Translations under genes and position numbers: made by a program
The notes under the pieces: model-generated
Seen by the model: only the letters and a program-made list of their open reading frames with translations
Told to the model about the DNA's origin: nothing
Database searches by the model: none
Origin: Bactericera cockerelli
Lineage: Eukaryota; Arthropoda; Insecta; Hemiptera; Triozidae
Length of the DNA stretch: 64,000 bases
Assembly: GCA_024516035.1 (NCBI GenBank)
Contig: CM044960.1
Coordinates: 19,546,668 to 19,610,667, forward strand
Direction: 5' to 3'
In this document: piece after piece, positions 10,490-23,100 of the stretch
Layout: each line of letters opens with the position of its first letter
Position numbering within the stretch: position 1 is the stretch's first letter

Positions 10490-11016
10490 ATTAATGTAGT
10501 AACTGGGGCTTTGAAGCCGAAAGACCTAAGTTTCCCAGTTACTGGGGTTTAACGAAGAAAAGGCCGCTGGTTCAATAACGCTACTACGAAAGGTGTAAGT
10601 ATTAAAGAGTATTAAATTTACACGGAAAGATAAAAGGAAGAAATAAACTACTACTATGAAATCAGATTGGATGGTCTTACCTTGAGTACTTGTACCAAGT
10701 ACTTACGCCTTTAGAAGGGGATCAAAGGTGGTGGTAGATCGAGGAAGGAGAGAAGACGTACCCTGACCACTGGTTGTTACAATCTGAACGAGGCATCGTC
10801 GTTCCCAATCCATCGTACCGAATCTCTGGCTTTCTTTGTAAGATCATATGATATGCCTATCATCTGATATCGAAGTGTTATCTCTAACAGTTAGGGGCGT
10901 AGAGATCGAGTGATATGCGCGGGGTAAGTTTAGAGGCAATTCAAACTGGAGTCACATGGCGTGAACAGGGAGAGTTCGCTCAAACTGGTCACTAGTGGAA
11001 TTGACTTCACCTTCAG
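10490..11016. other. Spacer of the 9.2-kb foldback element, no gene seen
   Basis: Unique sequence between the broken frame and the small inverted-repeat element. GC content is somewhat higher than the arms. TTGAGTACTTGTACCAAGTA forms a short imperfect palindrome near 10683. No conserved frame is visible. Confidence 0.5.
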
Positions 11017-11242
11017 TATGGAGGTTCTAGGTACTAACGACTTCTTAGGAGTGAAGCACTGAATTACCCCCCCCCCCCATAGCATGGAACGTATCATGGC
11101 CTTATCATCACTAAAAACATGATACGTTCTATGCCATTGGGGGTAAAATAGAATAGAATAGAAATTACCTTGTTTATACTGCCGAGGTGAGACTAAAAAG
11201 TGGTTCACTCCTAAGAAGTCGTTAGTACCCAGAACCTCCATA
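11017..11242. mobile_element. Small inverted-repeat (MITE-like) element in the foldback spacer
   Basis: About 38 bp at the left end (TATGGAGGTTCTAGGTACTA onward) is repeated inverted at 11204-11242 with one mismatch. A second inner pair, ACGTATCATG and CATGATACGT, brackets about 20 bp. No target duplication is clear. It directly abuts the start of the right arm. Confidence 0.55.
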
Positions 11243-11245
11243 TCT

Positions 11246-14200
11246 TTTCCACAGTAGAAGCAGAGCTCCTTGAAGTTGAATTTTGGTATTTCCTCACGGC
11301 CTCTTATCACACGGCTTCCGTTTCTTGCTTCTTTTTCGGCCTTTACAGTGTTTGACTCCTTCGTCTACAGACACCTTTGCGACACTTCTCGTGAAGTATA
11401 ACAGATTTCTGAGTCTGTAACCACGTGTGATGCCCATCATTTCTCCTCCTGCTGTCCTCAATGAACATTCGAAGTGACTTTTCCTTTAATATTCCTCTAT
11501 CCGCTCCTTCTTGCACAATGTTCCCGCATATCTTTTCCTTTAATATGTTGTAGTCACTGTAGCCGAGTGAGTTAGCGCGCTAGGCATTGCACGCATGGTG
11601 ACCTGGGTTCAATTCCCAGCGGGATGGGATTTTTTCTGCTCTGTACTTGGATGTTCGGGGTCCACTCATACTTCGTGAGTCGTGAGGAAAAAAGAGTAGC
11701 TGCTTTGATATGAAGCAGCGACCAGTGGCTGAATCATAGGCACACAAATAATACAAGATATTTTAAATTAAACTTTCAAAGTTCTATGATTCTGCGCTAC
11801 CCACTAAAATTGTGACATAACAAAACAAAGAAAATGCATTTTTATTATTATATTATTAATATTCCTTCTTGCACAATGTTCCCGCATATAAAACAAGTTA
11901 CATCCTCCATAGTGTGCCAGTGTGCCTGCTGTCTTGAAATCACATGTTCAGTAAACAGATCTTAGTAAAATTCAGTGCAAGTTTCTCAAAATTTTAAATT
12001 ACCTATTCGGCTGAATTCAGTAGATAACGTTCAGTTTTGATTGAAAAGTTGTAAGAATGTGATAATTTTAGAGTTCAGACGAAGTTTTTTGCGTTGCACT
12101 GCCTTTGCGAAAATTTGGCGCTAGGAACTCTTTCGGTTTAAAATTCATATCTCAGCACTGGAGTGAGCAAATTTCAAATTTCAAACAGTATTTTACTTAA
12201 AATTACATTTACTACAAGTTCGATTCTATTAAATTTTTCAATTGGTGCAGTTCTTTTTGACTTACAGGCGTTTAAAAGTTGAGAATTTTCAAAATTTGGA
12301 GCTATGTTTGAAAAAATCACCCATCTTTGAGGAGCGATTGTGGCTGAACGGCTTAACTTATTTTAATGATTCAAACGTCATTAGACGCATAATTTTATGC
12401 TCCTTAGATAAGAACTGAGTAAAATTTTCTGTAAAATAAATACATTTTGAGTTATAAGCGCAATTTTAAAAAAAGTGCAAAAAATTTGCACTATTTAGGC
12501 CCTAAACTCGGAAGCACAACCTAAAATTTGTCGCAAACTCATATACCCATTATTCAAGACCCCTTTAAGGGTTTAAAACGATTTCCAGCTATTGAGCAAT
12601 TTTTTGCCGCTAGAGCACTAATTTGCCTGGGCTAATTATGGACACAAAACTTCCTCGTGATTGCTTCACATTGTAAACACGTGCCAATTTTGAGATTTTA
12701 TAGAAAATTACTTGTATCTCCAAAACGGCTCAACCGATTTTCTTCAAATTTGTTTTATATGGTAGAATATCGTTTTTTCTACATTCTAGATTCCACAAAA
12801 AATTCTGTATCGGCAAGTCGTGGTCCTTATTTTTTTACTTTTTTGTCCAAAATTTCGGAATTTCTTAAATATCAGAGTTAAATTATAACTATTTTAAAAA
12901 TAAATATAAATAACCTATGTAAAACAATAATAATTATGCATATTCTTACAAAATTTCATTGAAATCGGGTGTACCGTTCACGAGATATAAGCGTTTAAGT
13001 AAAAAGTTAGTGGTCAGGTGCAGGGTCTCTTTCACCCAGAACCGCTAGTACGAATTCGATGAATTTAAAATGGGACCATCTACAGAATGTCTCCTAGATG
13101 TGTGCAAAATTTTATTAAAATCAGTTGAGTAGTTTCCGAGATTTGCGCGTTACAAGGAATCGTTTTAACAGACCGACGGATCGACGGACCGACAGACCGA
13201 CAGACGGACACAAAACCAAATTTGCTCAGGAGGTTATGAAACGTCCAGAAATATGAAAAAAAATTGAAATCGGAGCAAAAAATATTTTTTTTTACAAAAA
13301 CGAACACAATACTTCCGATTTCTAATATTAGAAATTTCTCGGAAGTAAAATCAGGGAGATAAGTTCAATATTTTTTCGAAATTTTGATTCTTCCCTTTTT
13401 CCCTTTCGTAAATTTAGAATACTTCCACAGTTGCAATTCTGTGTATCACTAGTTAAAAAAATACCCTATTATGTTTTGTTTTAAAATAGTGAAAGCTCAT
13501 TTATATTAGTTTAAAGATCATGGAACGCAAGACACACAAAGCTCGAAAAACACTTCTGAATCATGATGGAATATTCAAATTTTGGCTGAATTTCAATACA
13601 ATTGGCGCGTAATTTGAGGTATAAATACACTGCCCTGGGATGTTTAACAGAAGGAAATTGATCATTCACAATGGTTGGTCGGTGTGAACTCTTATGTGAA
13701 TGGGGTTACGGGGTCACAGGGTCCTCGTGAAGAAAAATGAGAGATGCTGTAATGAAAGCAGCAACTAGTGGTGTAATTATGGACTAAGAATACAAAAGGA
13801 GAAAGGCTGCGCTAACAACAAAAAATGTGATGTAGGTACGTGTATTTTTATTTTATTTTTAGAAGTAAAATTGATAATATCCTTTTTGTGTTTATCACAA
13901 TCATGACATCAAAAACATAACAAAAAGTGCCAAAAATTAATCTTGGGTAAAACTCGAACATCCAACCTTCAGTTTACAATTATTATTATTATTTAATACT
14001 TTATTATTTAAAAAAAAAGAACACAAAAAATATGTAGCGAACCAAGAGGCGGGGTTAAAGCTTGGGGCTTTCTCTTCCACCGAACAAATCGATAGCTTTG
14101 TAACTTTAACTATTTGATTTGATTAATAAAGTTGGTTAGTAGAACTATTTGTATTCAGAAAATTTTCATTTATAACTTGCAGTTGACACAAAAATTGTCA

Positions 14201-15318
14201 CACAGATTGCTTCAGACATCGAGTGTTCTTCAAAATGCAATAGCTTCCAGATTCAAAATTTGAAAAAGGGAAAAAGGAAAAAATCAAAATTTCGAAAAAA
14301 TATTGAACTTATGATTAAATATCTCCCTGATTTTACTTCCGAGAAATTTCTAATATTAGAAATCGGAAGTATTGTGTTCGTTTTTGTAAAAAAAAATATT
14401 TTTTTGCTCCGATTTCAATTTTTTTCATATTTCTGGACGTTTCATAACCTCCTGAGCAAATTTGGTTTTGTGTCCGTCTGTCGGTCTGTCGGTCCGTCGA
14501 TCCGTCGGTCTGTTAAAACGATTCCTTGTAACGCGCAAATCTCGGAAACTACTCGACGGATTTTGATAAAATGTTGCACACATCTAGGAGACATTCTGTA
14601 GATGGTCCCATTTTAAATTCATCGAATTCGTACTAGCGGTTCTGGGTGAAAGAGACCATGCGCCTGACCACTAACTTTTTACTTAAATGCTTATATCTCG
14701 TGAACGGTACACCCGATTTTAATGAAATTTTGTATGTATATGCATATTATTGTTTTACATAGGTTATTTATATTTATTTTTTAATTAATTATAATTAGAC
14801 TCTGATATTTAAGAAAATCCGAAATTTTGGACAAAAAAGTCAAAAAATAAGGACCACGACTTGCCGATACAGAATTTTTTGGGGAATTTAGAATGTAGAA
14901 AAAACGATATTCTACCATATAAAACAAATTTGAAGAAAATCGGTTCAGTCGTTTTGGAGATACAAGTAATTTTCTATAAAATCTCAAAATTGGCACGTGT
15001 TAACAATGTGAAACAATCACGAGGAAGTATTGTGTCCATAATTGGCAGTGTTTTTTAATATTTTTCAATGCAACCAACGGTATTTCAAGGGAAATATACA
15101 TGACTATCAATACACGAAGTCAAAACTCACCTACTGGCTATCATTTCTTTGGAAAAGTGCATCGATCCAAGTGACCTCTAGACTTGTGGGAAAAACAGGG
15201 ATTTGGCCATAACTCCTTAACGAAGCAAAATTCCCCACTGCAAGTTTCGCTTAAATGATAGTCCACGGTGGGCTGAACCTACCCTCAAAATATTTGCATC
15301 TGTATACCGGACACCCTG
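11246..15318 (-). repeat. Right arm of the 9.2-kb foldback element
   Basis: Inverted copy of 6138-10210. The SINE insertion in the frame is also mirrored (about 11530-11863), so the insertion came before the inverted duplication. The arm ends about 480 bp upstream of the ETFDH start codon. Confidence 0.85.
12632..15043. repeat. Inner palindrome of the right arm
   Basis: Mirror image of 6413-8824: modules at 12632-13406 and 14259-15043 face each other, with the same spacer between. Confidence 0.8.
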
Positions 15319-15456
15319 TATAGATCTGCTCCGAGCGTAGGTATTTCTAGAGCTTCTTTCAAAAATCGTGGCTCAGAATAGAATAGAATATTTCGATTGC
15401 AATCGACGAATTTTATCAGCCCTAGAATTTTGATAACGTAATTTAGATTGACCCTG

Positions 15457-15796
15457 TATATTATGTTGCTATCATAGGTCCTAAAACTCCTAAAAACACT
15501 TGTACATTTTTCGAAAAACACTTTTATCAGTGTTAACCACCAAGAAACACTGATAAAAATCAAGGCCACTTTTGTTTACAATCCTCCTAGCCCTAGCTGA
15601 TAACAAACAGTTGTTCTGTCAGTTGTTTGCTTTATTATTTTATAGTAGTTAAGTTGGAACTTTTGCAAGTAACAAAACTCAAGTGCTTTGTGAATAAAAT
15701 TCATTTTTATACTGTCTCCAACAGATTGGAGCAAAACAAGTTAATTTCCAAAGGAAATACCTGATCTTCCTCTCTTGAGCTATGAGATTATAAGAA
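15457..15796 (+). promoter_or_regulatory. ETFDH proximal upstream region and 5' UTR
   Basis: This 340-bp tract is all that remains between the nested transposons and the ETFDH start codon. It contains a perfect 13-bp inverted repeat TTTTATCAGTGTT (15522-15534 and 15546-15558) and a further TGATAA at about 15598, giving three GATA-type words. The promoter role follows from position; factor binding is inference. Confidence 0.4.
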
Positions 15797-18700
15797 ATGG
15801 CTTCAACATCTTCCAAAGGTAATTAAACTAATTCAAATTTTATCAAGGCTTAAAATGAAGGAATTCTTCACAATAGAAATGTATCTAAGTACCAATAATG
15901 TAATATAGTAATGCCTAATGGATTGATAAATTGACAGTAATGAAAACACTTTGTTAGTTAAATTTCCAAATATTTGTTGTTACATAACATCTTGAGTTTT
16001 TTCTTTACATCAAACTTAAAGTTCACTAGAATATGCCTTACTTGGCATTGTATAACTACTTCCTTGTTGGATCAGATTCCATTTGATGATCAAAGGTTGC
16101 ATTTCATTTTCTTATCTTGCATTATAGCAGAAATACAACATCCTATGTACCTACCATTATTTAAGTGTTTCTGAATAATTTATTGTCTTTGATTAAGAAC
16201 ACATTATTAACTAGATAACAACAGACACTTATTTAAACCAATTAAGATTCCCAGCCAGCATTGATGGTGTGTTGAATGTACTGGTTCTCATAGGATCACC
16301 AAAGTTAGGCAATATCCAGCAAGGTGAAGACTTTGTGATGCTGGCATTCTGGTCCAACCCAGGCTGAGTGAGGTTAATGTGGGTAGCAGGTTTGTAAGTT
16401 TCCTGCAAATGGAGGGTAACACCCCCATCATGATATAATCATCCAGTTGAAAGCAACATTAAATCCAAAAAAAAAAAAAAAAAAACCATTATTCCAGCAG
16501 TTGTTATGTGCATTTTATTAAATTTCAAGGAAAAATTCATGCTCTGGGGGGGATTTAAACCAATGGAACACCACACTATTTAGATTAGCAGATTAGCACC
16601 TCAACCACCTATGCATGAGCAACCACCAACTAAATTGATGGTCATATAAAAATGATTCTTTTTGGGGATTCCTAATTTTAATTTGTAACCAAAGGGTACT
16701 TCTATTTACTTTGTAGGACAAAGAATAGGTACTCTCTTGATTATTATTTTTTGTTTTTTCCTATCTATTATTTGTTTTGTTGCAGCATTAAAGTTATCCT
16801 GGTGTGTTAGAAGGTTTGCATCATCAGCTTCTGAGCAAAAATGTCCCAAGATCACCACTCATTATTCCATTGTGCCCAGGGAAACTGATTCCAGATGGAA
16901 AGGTACCAAATAACCAATAAATGAGACTTTGTTTAAACTATGAGACTAAAGAGACTCTTTAGTTTCATTCTGGCAGGATAATCAGAGTATTTATAGTTTA
17001 TTTTATGACTAGCTCAAAAACTCAGTAGGCACTGTTACCTCACTCATGATTGAGAAAGGATTAGGTGGATGCCCAAATCCAATGTTTAGGCTCTTGCCAT
17101 GTCCAATGATTTTATTAATTTCGGTTTTAATGTCCTGATAATATATGAGTCATTAGGGATGGAGATTTTACTCACCCACCTGGGTTGGGCTTGAAATGCC
17201 TACCTCATGTGTTCTTTACTTGAATTTTCTGATTATTTTTTCAGAAAATTCTTCTCAACTCAGGACCAAACTGAAAATCTCTGAACCATAGGGAGTAGTC
17301 AATGTGTATGAAAAAGTAACAACTTGTCCTTTTTCTTGCAACTGATAGGTACCTAAAATGTTATAAAATAGTTTTAAGAAAATAATGGATTTTTTTTCAA
17401 TTATTTCTTCACTGTTCCAGATGTGGACATGGAGAGATTTGAGGATGTGGCTGATGTTGTCATTGTTGGAGGTGGTCCAGCTGGTATGGCTGCAGCCATC
17501 AAACTGAAACAACTAGCAGAGAAGGATGGAAAGGAGCTGAAAGTTTGTCTTGTGGAGAAAGCTGCTGAAGTAGGTAAGAACTAGAACTCATCGTTATTAT
17601 TTTTCACTTTCTATTACCTGTAGTGAATAGGAAAAGCACTATTGAAATATTTCTGAAATAAAATCCTGAAATGAAAAAGGAAATAGCACCTTTTTGAAAT
17701 AAAGCTTATTACATTTCTGGACTAATCAAGATTCTCCTGATTTAAAAAAAAAAAAAAATGTTTTTATTTATTTACTTTTTTTATTAAATAATCTGTGTGT
17801 CTATCTGTCTATGTATGCAATTGTTATCAATTAACATTAATAAAATGAGAAAAACAAGGATATGAGAAATTTTAATTCATAAATTCAAATTTTGTTTAAA
17901 TAATATTGAAGACCCCTTACATTTTTCCCCTTCATTTCTCCCCTAGACATTACATGTTTCATGCAAAAAAACCCCTGTGAAACTTAAATATGAATTTCTC
18001 TTAATTTTAGTTAGAAACTATTTCTGGTCAGGGCCATGTCTTGGTTGCATACCTATTCTCAAGCCTGCTTGTACATTTCAGTTTTAGATACTGAATTTTT
18101 ATGATTTTCTGACCCAATTCAGGAGGACACATCCTATCAGGGGCAGTCATTGACCCCATTGCTTTGAATGAACTTCTACCTGACTGGAAAGAACTTGGAG
18201 CCCCATTGAATACCCCGGTACTGGAGGATAAGTTTGCCTACCTAACACAATCCAAAAGATTTGGAATACCTATTTTACCTGGTAAGTGAAGAAAAGATAA
18301 AAATTTTTGAAACATATTCCACTTATTGTTCATGTTATTTTATGATAATGTGGCCTAAAACATTGTAAAAAGATAAATAATTTGACCAAGAATGGAACTC
18401 TTTGGCCATTTTTGGTCAATTTAAACAGTTACTATGGCAATCACTAATCTCATAACTAAAATCAGATACTATTGTAACAGTGTCCACCATTGCAGCATTT
18501 ATTAATTTGGGCCATTATTGATGAATTTGTACTCTTTAAGTTCAGTTTTATTTCGAGCTTGAAATAACAAGTTTCAATAATTCTTCTCTTTCAGGAATGC
18601 CCATGAACAACCACGGAAACTATGTGGTCAGACTAGGTCATGTGGTGAAGTGGTTGGGGGAGCAGGCAGAAGCTTTGGGTGTGGAAATCTACCCTGGTAT

Positions 18701-19540
18701 TCCTGCATCTGAAGTCCTGTACCATGAGGATGGCAGTGTGAAAGGCATTGCCACGGGGGATGTGGGCATTGCCAAGGATGGATCTCCCAAGGTAAATTTA
18801 TGTCTTAACATGAAAAATTAATCAGCCCATTTTCAATTTCGCCATAGTGGAATACTCTAACTGGTTTTGGAAGTAATAAATTTAGTGTGCCATGTTTTTG
18901 TGGGTTCTTTTAAATTTCAACAGTTTGGAAAATTGTTTAATAAAAATAGAGCTCTTCCAAGCTAGTCTATGTATCTTTTCCCAGTTTGATGCACAACCAT
19001 CCATAAAAAATATTAGGCCTTTTCTATTTCAAGTAATTATGGAGTGTCAACCATTGGAAAATAAAACTATAGTTTGTCTACAAAATATTTGCTTAAATAA
19101 AAGAAAAGAAAAAGTATTATAAGATATAACAATGGAAACCCAAACCCTTTGGCGCTCAGTACAGGAGTGAGGTTCTATTAATAATTTTATTTTTATTGCT
19201 AGTAGTGATAATATAATAGAATATCCCTGAAAAAAAAAATATTTTTTCATGGCTTACATATTGCAAAATAAAACCTGTGTCAATTAGGTATGTTCCTTTC
19301 TTCACAAATTAAATTTGTTCTCCTCAGGACACGTTTGCGCGAGGCATGGAACTTCACGCCAAGGTGACAATATTTGCTGAAGGATGCCACGGTCACCTGA
19401 CCAAGTCTCTGTCTTCCAAGTTCAACCTCCGTGAGAATGCATGCCCACAAACGTACGGTATTGGACTCAAGGAGGTTTGGGAAGTTAAACCGGAACTTCA
19501 CAAGCCTGGCAGAGTGGAGCACACTATAGGCTGGCCTATG
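15797..19540 (+). CDS. ETFDH: Electron transfer flavoprotein-ubiquinone oxidoreductase, first six coding exons
   Basis: ETF-QO is the inner mitochondrial membrane FAD and 4Fe-4S enzyme that passes electrons from acyl-CoA and amino-acid dehydrogenases, via ETF, to ubiquinone. Exons: 15797-15818, 16786-16902, 17421-17573, 18123-18281, 18595-18791, 19328-19540. All have AG/GT borders and keep one frame for 861 nt (287 codons). The N-terminus is basic and Ser-rich, as in a mitochondrial presequence, followed by [16 protein letters not shown]. Exon 3 carries the FAD-binding fold [20 protein letters not shown]. Later exons carry [24 protein letters not shown] and [13 protein letters not shown]. The C-terminal half, including the 4Fe-4S cysteines, was not found in the window. 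Intron 1 carries a 5S-derived SINE and intron 6 begins with a tRNA-derived SINE. The gene is either split by a very large intron or truncated. Confidence 0.9.
16254..16485 (+). repeat. 5S-rRNA-derived SINE (SINE3), copy 1
   Basis: The head GCCAGCATTGATGGTGTGTT, then GGTTCTCATAGGATCACC and AAGTTAGGCAA, follows eukaryotic 5S rRNA (GCCAACG..., GGTTCTCGTCCGATCACCG, AAGTTAAGCAA). The tail has GGCTGAGTGAGGTTAATGTG and CCAGTTGAAAGCAAC and ends in a run of A. It is in ETFDH intron 1, in the gene's orientation. Confidence 0.85.
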
Positions 19541-19689
19541 GTAAGTTTCAATTCAAGTAAAAAGAAAAGAATTTATCAAAACTAAAGGACCTAATATTAT
19601 TATCTGAACTGATCGTAGAGTTTCAGTGGAAATTCCATACAATTAACACTGCTACCTAATGAGATCTGTTGTGACCAGTTGATTCTATT

Positions 19690-19905
19690 TCGTTTTAACC
19701 TCATTTAGTCATTTAGGACGAGTCTTCTACCCTTCATTCGCTGGGAATACCTCCTACCCACATTAACCTCACCGAGCCTCGCGTGTTTGGAGGGAACAAA
19801 TATTTTTGTTTGAAAATTCTACCCAATCCGGGATCGAACTCAGGATCTCTGAACCACGCGCACAACCGTCAATAGTCACAACCGTTACACCACGGAAGTT
19901 GGCTG
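19690..19905 (-). repeat. tRNA-derived SINE sharing the SINE3 tail, copy 1
   Basis: On the minus strand: head TTCCGTGGTGTAACGGTTGT and B box GAGTTCGATCCC, then GGTGAGGTTAATGTGGGTAG and CCCAGCGAATGAAGGGTA, the block also seen after the 5S heads. A second copy is at 62721-62947. Confidence 0.7.
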
Positions 19906-20130
19906 CCTCGAAACTATTAATCTAAATCATGTGCTTTGAAGAAGATTGATTTGACATAGTATAAGATTTCTGTATATTGAAATTTCGAATTGTATAGTAG
20001 GTATAGAAAAAGTTATAACTGACTCTTGTTGATATTTTAAGTATTGGATTTTGAATTTCACCATTAACGTTACTGTTTCTCTCATATGCTAACAAGACTC
20101 ATGTAGCTGACATTTGATGGTGCAGATCCC

Positions 20131-23100
20131 TTATTTCTTGATGTCCGTAAACTGAACAAATACAAGCAAGTAGGTCAGGGTTACTTCTGTTATCTGTAAG
20201 CAAATTAAAAATTGAATTTATTTGTAGGAATTATTTAAATTTTCATGGACTCATTACTTACCAGTTATTTCTTTTCAACTCGTTTATTCAAGTAGGTAGG
20301 TTGTTGTGTTCGTTTTTGTTAATATTTTTTTTTGCTCTGATTTCAACTTTTTTACAGTATATCTAAAAAGTCCTTACAAAGCCCTATATTACTGTTGAAC
20401 ATTTAAGAATGTTTTTTTCAATTTTTTTTTTTTTTTCAATAAAAAAAGAACTATGGCAAGTGAACTTGTGAAGTTCCAGGTTCGAACTTCACACCGGAAG
20501 TGGCTATTTTTTGTTGTTGAGAAAATCATCTTTTCAAGAGATTCAATTGCAATCGTGTAAAGTTTATTGAATATTATGTAATATTACACATAATACTGTT
20601 GTTTCAATGTAATATCACTAACCAGTTGTGAAGCTGCATAATATAATATGTGGTTCTGAATTTGGAAATAGTGATTTCCTGAACACCTGATAATTTATAT
20701 TATTTTCACATGATAATGTTTAAATGTGAATAAAACGTGCTTGTATAACATCGTGTTTGAATTTCTTGAGAAAAACAATTTTCTCATCAAAGGCCATTTC
20801 CAGGGCATAAACTTGTATTTGACTTAACCAGGGCCTTTTTATAACCTTAAAAAAAGAACTTGGAAAGTGTAAACTGTTTAAAAGTGATAGGACCTTTTAA
20901 AGGACTTTTGGTATATAACTCCTTAAACCTCCTGTGTTTAAGGAGTTGGTATATAATAATATAATTATTTCCTTAGGTCCTACCAAAGATTAAAAAGCAG
21001 AGTTCCTATGGGCTGGCTACTTTAATAGTGTGATTTAAGGACTAACTCACGTTAACCAGGAGGGTAGTGTTGATTTTGAAAACATGACACATGTTGAATT
21101 CTATTCTCATATTGGTCAGATAGTATGAAAACGACGCCAGCTGAAAGTATAAAAACATAAATTCAAACACATGAATGTTCATACTTTGATAAATTAGAGT
21201 GAGTGAGTTTTTGTTAGGAAAACTACACGTAGAGCCACGATGCTTTGGGTGTTTAGTAGGATTAGGAGAAACAAGTTGGTGTCCTGGACACACGTGTGAT
21301 CTGTCTGATGATGATTTTTCCTCCACTGAGGCATGACTGGGTGATTTTAATGTGAGTACCTACAATACCTACACTAATTGTGTTTATGGTGGTCTTCTCA
21401 TGTACAATATGAGTCTTAATCCTAGTTCAAGAACAATACTTTGTTTTTGGTTTCTGCTAATAATTGGTCAATGCATGCCCAGAGAAAAGATTCACGGCAC
21501 GTCACTGTTGGTTTGGTATGATGCGTAATCAAATACTACAAGTTATTGCAGGCTCATTGTGGCTCAAGCATTTCTCTAAAAGGCTTTCCACAATCTGGTA
21601 ATCTTTCTTATTTTTACAACTTGCAACTGAAGTTTTTTTTATTATTAGAGAGCCGATTTCAGAATTTCGAGCATTGTAAAGTACCAGATCACGGACTGAG
21701 CATGTTAAGATTTCTTAATAAACGAAACTCGAATTTGAGCATTTGCAAGATCGCGATGTGTGCTTTTTTTCGCTCTGAACGATTTCACCTATCAAGCCTA
21801 GCATAACATAAATGGGGAATATGGTTTTACCTCATTAGATATATCTTCAGAGTCTTGTTGTTCTTCTAATAATTCATGTATTGAACTCACCACTTTCTGG
21901 GACTGTAAAATAAAGGAATAGGTAGGTAATTAGGTTTCCATAGTAGTGGTACAATAAAATTCACCATCTTTTTCTTTAATCATGTCTATTTTTCATGATT
22001 TTCTATTTCAATGAAAACATAGATCCTCTTCATATTGAAGTTTGATTTGAACAAAAAAAAAAAAAAAAAAAAAAAAAAAGAAGGGAGAAAATCCCAAAAA
22101 CTAGACGCATGTTCTATTTATTCTGTTATTACATCCTAAAAACGTATGTACTTCGGTGACATAGACTAAAAACGTATGTACCTCTTCTGTTTAGACTGAT
22201 TAAAATAGAGAGGTTAGTTGATGGCATGGATGTTCAGAACTATTACCTGCTGATGAGAGCAAAGAAGCTCGAAACAGCTGTCCAGGTATGTCCTGATACT
22301 CATGTACATCTAGTACAACTTCTCACTCTTCTGTTTAGACTGATTTAGACACAAAGCGGACCCGGCAAGAATATATTTCAGACTACATATTACTACAATT
22401 GATTAATTCGCACTTAATTATTATTACTAACAAGAGAACAATTGCACTCACTAGTTTCACTGTGGCGGAGCACTTGGTCGACAGATACACCATAGGAGCA
22501 ATGAAATGGACCAGATGGCTGGAGTGGTAGAATATCGCCTTGACATCAATGTGATGCAGTATGGTGACTTCTATGAGGAGGACATACATGGGGAGGATGG
22601 TGAAGAACAAAGCACGAGGCACTTGTAGTAGCACGATGAGGCCAAAGTATCTGTTCAAGTGTTGAGTCACCCTGTACACGAGGTAGTAAACGGCATGCAG
22701 ACTGTATACAGTGTGTAATAGGAGAACTGTGGGGAGAAAAAGTAAATCATAAAGTCTAAAAGGTACAGCTGAAAAACGTAAATTTATCGAATTTTCTCGA
22801 CAAAACACACAATATTTTACAATAAAAAACTTTGGTACGAAGGGTGCACAACGCATTTTTTGCCTTGGTCCCTCCTGCTCACTCACCGATCCAGCTCAAA
22901 GTGTTAAATGAATATAATTTTCTTATCTTCTGATGATATCCTCGGATCGCAGTCACCATTGCAAACACTATTATTTTCTTTTTGCTGTGATCTTATTAAG
23001 GTCAGCATAAATAATTTATTTTCTCAATAAAAATCTAGTCTTGAAATCATCATTTGAAGTGTCAACATGGCTCAAAATCACTCTAGATTCCTGCTAGTGT

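Larger units (their letters stand above)
6138..15318. mobile_element. 9.2-kb foldback element (nested palindrome)
   Basis: Termini CAGGGTGTCC and GGACACCCTG are flanked by TATA on both sides, so the target duplication is TA or TATA. Two arms of 4.07 kb (6138-10210 and 11246-15318) are inverted copies centred near 10728. Scattered single-base differences and small indels separate them (for example 9018 and 12438). A non-palindromic spacer of about 1.03 kb lies between. Each arm has its own smaller palindrome (6413-8824 and 12632-15043) and a tRNA-like SINE. The spacer continues an open frame that begins in the left arm, so the right arm looks like an inverted duplication of the left. A diverged copy is found at 56351-59512. 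The superfamily is not recognised. Confidence 0.85.
6002..15456. mobile_element. Older inverted-repeat element split by the 9.2-kb foldback element
   Basis: The end CAGGGTGAATCTAAATTAC (6002-6020) is matched by an inverted copy at 15438-15456 with one mismatch. Similarity decays inward. If the 9.2-kb insertion is removed, about 275 bp remain, the size of a MITE. This suggests an older short element into which the foldback element jumped. The termini share the CAGGGTG start with the inner element, so the two may be related. Confidence 0.5.

Noticed and set aside
11566..11640. Second independent SINE insertion
   Set aside because: It is the palindromic mirror of 9816-9890, not a separate event.
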